A DNA stretch of 64,000 bases from Monarcha castaneiventris obscurior. Lineage: Eukaryota > Chordata > Aves > Passeriformes > Monarchidae. The notes below the pieces were generated by a model. It made no database searches and had not been told where the DNA came from. It saw only the letters and a list, made by a program, of their open reading frames with translations. The stretch is from the NCBI GenBank assembly GCA_026261815.1, contig JAMPIT010000059.1, positions 18,524,001-18,588,000 on the forward strand, written 5' to 3'. A program made the position numbers and the translations under genes. Below, piece by piece: positions 61,301-64,000 of this stretch. Numbering within the stretch: position 1 is the first letter of the stretch; each line of letters starts with the position of its first letter.

Positions 61301-61885
61301 ATGGTCTTGGTGACAAAGAACTGCAGTATAATGGAACCCGATGAGGTTTATAATAAGGTTATACTTTTGAAAGTGGTCAGATTAATATCTCATTGGATAC
61401 AATTAATAAAATCATATTACACTTTATTTAGAGGTCACCAGATGGCATATTCTGTGCATACTGCATTTAATATCCTTCATCAGAAATCCATCTTGCTAGG
61501 AGCAGTGTTGCTAAGTCTGAAGATTTACCTTACGTTTTCTGGGGGGTTTGAGGGGAAAGAAGTGCTGGCTTCCACATACAGTTTATACAGGTGCAGCAAG
61601 AATTGGTATCTCATAGGGTCAATAGTGTCTGAAGAGGAAGCAGATGAAAGGAGAGCAACAATGCATGAGAAAGTACCTGGAGGAAAGAAGGAAACAACAA
61701 AAAAAAAAGAAGCTGGAAAAGGTGGACATGTCAAGAGCAAGATCAGCAAAAGTTTTGTAAGTGAAAAGTTGAATGTGCCAAAGGAAGATATTTTGTCCCA
61801 GGTACTGTTACACAATCGATCAATAAAGCCAAGTTCCTTTGCCCCAAGGCTCCCCTCTTCTCACTGCAGAAGAATTCTGGGCTGA
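61301..61885 (+). CDS. Unrecognised 194-codon ORF, longest in the window
   Basis: Not recognised. An in-frame stop directly precedes the ATG at 61301. The translation has a hydrophobic stretch at about residues 63-80 (SILLGAVLLSLKIYLTF), an acidic patch at 110-117 (SEEEADER) and a strongly basic, lysine-rich segment at 128-152 that includes KKETTKKKEAGKGG. The purine-rich DNA behind the basic segment partly explains the absence of stops. GTAAGT at 61757-61762 is a perfect splice-donor word inside the frame, and AATAAA occurs at 61822 and 61885. So the region could be an exon, the end of a transcript or part of an old repeat. For an AT-rich desert this length is unusual but not impossible by chance. 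Coding status is unproven. Confidence 0.22.
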   Translation: MVLVTKNCSIMEPDEVYNKVILLKVVRLISHWIQLIKSYYTLFRGHQMAYSVHTAFNILHQKSILLGAVLLSLKIYLTFSGGFEGKEVLASTYSLYRCSKNWYLIGSIVSEEEADERRATMHEKVPGGKKETTKKKEAGKGGHVKSKISKSFVSEKLNVPKEDILSQVLLHNRSIKPSSFAPRLPSSHCRRILG

Positions 61886-62574
61886 ATAAACTCTGCTCAA
61901 GCACTATGGGCAGAAAAACTGCTCTAAGGATTTGTATCAGCAAGGAACACAAAGCAGAAGAACCATCACTTATTCTAATTTGCTTCAGTGGATCAAGTTG
62001 TTTCTCCCCTCAATTCCATCATTGTGGCTGGTATATTTTATGAAGTGAGATGCAATATTATCCTGTTTCTAACAGAATTGTTTTCTGTGGTTTTTTTTCT
62101 TTAATTCACTTCATAGTCAGTTATGTTTCTTCGCACAAATGGATCATACAGCTGATGACTGTTCACCCAGCTACAGTTTTACATATTATATCTTTGTGCA
62201 GAATTGTTCTTATAGCTTGCCATTTACACCTTGGACTTTACCAAAACTGAATTTTGGGGGATTTTGTCTTGGCAGGCCATTTAATAGTCCCTAATTAATT
62301 TAGGTTATCTGCATAACTTTTATTATCTTATTTTAAAAAGAAAGTTTGCTTTCCAGCTTTGCTATCAAGAAGAGACATGTTACATTTGGTTAATTACCGA
62401 GGAGCTTACTGATGAAGCTGAGAAGATGAAACATCAAAGAATATTCTCAGTTGTGAAAGAATGATGAAAGAAATACAATTCAAGCTGAAATTCAACAGAA
62501 TTTCTTAAATTGGAGCAGAAAGAGCTGAAATGCCAGAATACTATTTTTTTACTGAGTTAATATTTTAAAATATT
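61886..62574. other. Non-coding DNA
   Basis: No repeat or exon recognised. Confidence 0.45.
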
Positions 62575-63098
62575 CTCCCCCTGTACTTGGCACTGCTGAG
62601 GCCTCACCTTATACACTGTGTCCAGCTCTGTGCCCCTCACTTTGAGAAAGACATTGAGCAAGTCCAGAAGAGGGGAATGAAGCCAGTGAAGGGTCTGGAG
62701 AGTGACTCCTATGAGGAGCAGCAGAGGGAGCTGGGGTTGTTCAACCTGAAGAAAAGGAGGCTCAGGGGTGACTTTATCATTCTCTAAAACTGCCTGAAAG
62801 GAGGCTGTAGCCTTTCCAGGTGAGACCCAGGAAACCAGTGACAGGATGAGAGGATGAGAGGTATTCAAGCTGCTCCAGATGAGGTTCAGGTTGGATATCA
62901 GGAGGAATTTCTTCACAGAAAGGCTTGTTAAATGTTGGGATGGACTCCCCAGGGAGGTGGGTCACCATCCCTGGAGGTGTTCAAGGAACAAACGTGGCGT
63001 TTAGTGCCATGGTCTACTTGGCAAGGTCGCGTTTGGTCAAGGGTTGGACTCGATGATCTCGGAAGTCTTTTCCAATCCAATTGATTCCATGATTCTGT
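62575..63098 (+). mobile_element. CR1 LINE, 3' end (end of ORF2 and complete 3' UTR)
   Basis: ORF2 end reads [54 protein letters not shown] and DFIIL, then breaks. The 3' UTR contains GGTTGGATATCAGGAGGAAT, CATCCCTGGAGGTGTTCAAG, GGGTTGGACTCGATGATCTC and the terminal GATTCCATGATTCTGT. It is a different CR1 subfamily from the copy at 6300, whose UTR has other wording around the same blocks. 5'-truncated. Confidence 0.93.
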
Positions 63099-63112
63099 AA
63101 AAAACTTCTTCT

Positions 63113-63330
63113 TGTCATATTACTGTGATACATGAAGGAACGAGACCCACCAACAGCAGAGATGCAGGTGAATCTAGGTTTATTCAAAAGCACCAGTATA
63201 TGTATCCTTACTTCTAAGAGCTTTTTTGGTTACAGTTTACAGACATGACCACAGTCCTACTAATAAATCTGTCTTCTTGACATTTTCCACTGTTCTCTCC
63301 AAGGCTATGGTAAAGGAGCATGAAGAGTGC
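63113..63330 (-). mobile_element. Probable partial antisense LTR
   Basis: Starts TGTCATATTACTGTGATAC on the plus strand, 15 bases after the CR1 end. On the minus strand it reads toward GAATAAACCTAGATTCACCT and GTGGGTCTCGTTCC. The first has the look of a polyadenylation signal followed by the R-U5 part of a retroviral LTR. TTTTTTGGTTACAGTTTACA is another segment I associate with avian LTRs. The U3 end could not be located, so the right boundary is approximate. Confidence 0.35.
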
Positions 63331-64000
63331 ACATAGAGAGTGCATGTCTTATGTTGATGTTGGAGTAGAAACTCGTTTATTCAGTTCTATCTCAGGTGCA
63401 CTCTGTGTCAGAGAGGCCTTCCACTGGTACTGCTGGTGCTGTTTAACTCTTTCCTTATAGCAACACCTGTTAACCCAACATATTACCATGACTATCTTTT
63501 TTCTGTTTTCAGTGGTGACACATAGACATTGCATTTGAAGAAAAATTGCATAATATATAGAGGTAAAAACACCTTAATCTACTTTAGAGTGTGTCTCAAT
63601 AAGTATTGCAATATACAACGAAGTTTCACCTTCACACTAAGAGTTGCCATGTACATGCAGTGTGTGACATTCTAATACTGTTGTGGAGCTGAGCTTTCAA
63701 GCAGTGAGAAGTCCAACTGTACCAAGTCTGGAGAATGAATTAAGGACAAGTCTGCATACATTTGAGCTACACTGCCTGTTTAGAAATCTTCATTAATGCA
63801 GGAGTAGTTGCTCAGCAAAAAGAACATACTTTCTTCTTTGTGTGTGAGAACCTGCATTTGTGATATGTTTGATTTAAAATAGGCATTGATTTTCTTAAAC
63901 AAGGAAGTTGTTAAAAAGTCAATAAATTCAAATTGTTGAAGGAATTTCTTTTATTTCACTGTTTCAATAATCACTAAATAAACACTCATTATTCATGCAG
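63331..64000. other. Non-coding DNA to the window end
   Basis: AT-rich, nothing recognised. Confidence 0.45.

Noticed and set aside
1..64000. CRISPR arrays, bacterial operons, rRNA or tRNA genes
   Set aside because: No spaced direct repeats, no bacterial gene organisation and no cloverleaf-type sequence recognised; the tRNA-like match at 38071 is a retroviral primer-binding site.

Overview
This is nuclear DNA from a bird, most likely a passerine. The evidence is the repeat content: at least eight fragments of the CR1 LINE (the dominant avian retrotransposon) and about nine long terminal repeats (LTRs) of families I recognise from songbird genomes. The background is AT-rich and full of stop codons, with no operons, no ribosome binding sites and no convincing multi-exon gene. 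The window reads as a gene desert or a very large intron. Family-level statements rest on remembered CR1 and LTR sequence, since no search could be run.

Layout. 1-3656: unique AT-rich DNA. 3657-4361: two abutting LTRs of one family. 4362-6299: unique, with a small ORF for a secreted-looking protein at 4944-5300. 6300-7100: CR1 3' end. 10260-11620: CR1 copy with ORF1 (esterase) joined to a CR1 3' tail without ORF2. 14329-15121: LTR with a very GC-rich 5' half. 18418-20655: long CR1 reverse transcriptase copy split by a solo LTR (19455-19893). 20656-38060: a 17-kb stretch with almost no recognisable repeats. 38071-38592: antisense LTR with a primer-binding site. 40932-43262: 5' half of a CR1, with an unexplained coding-like block followed by the endonuclease, but no reverse transcriptase. 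44933-45868: antisense LTR ending in a TA-rich microsatellite. 47186-47330: CAAA-rich low-complexity DNA. 48755-48895: CR1 tail. 50145-50768: complete solo LTR with a perfect 5-bp target-site duplication. 57610-58130: old CR1-like reverse transcriptase remnant. 58678-59098: second copy of the LTR seen inside the CR1. 59414-59540: antisense CR1 tail. 61301-61885: the longest ORF of the window (194 codons), unrecognised. 62575-63098: CR1 3' end, followed by a probable LTR piece at 63113-63330.

No functional gene set works together here. What can be read is a history: an old CR1-like layer (57610), several CR1 copies in various states of loss, and later LTR insertions, one of which landed in the reverse transcriptase of an existing CR1. 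The items most worth testing are the two unrecognised ORFs (4944-5300 and 61301-61885), the coding-like block at 40932-41857, the ORF2-less CR1 at 10260-11620 and the GC-rich LTR at 14329.
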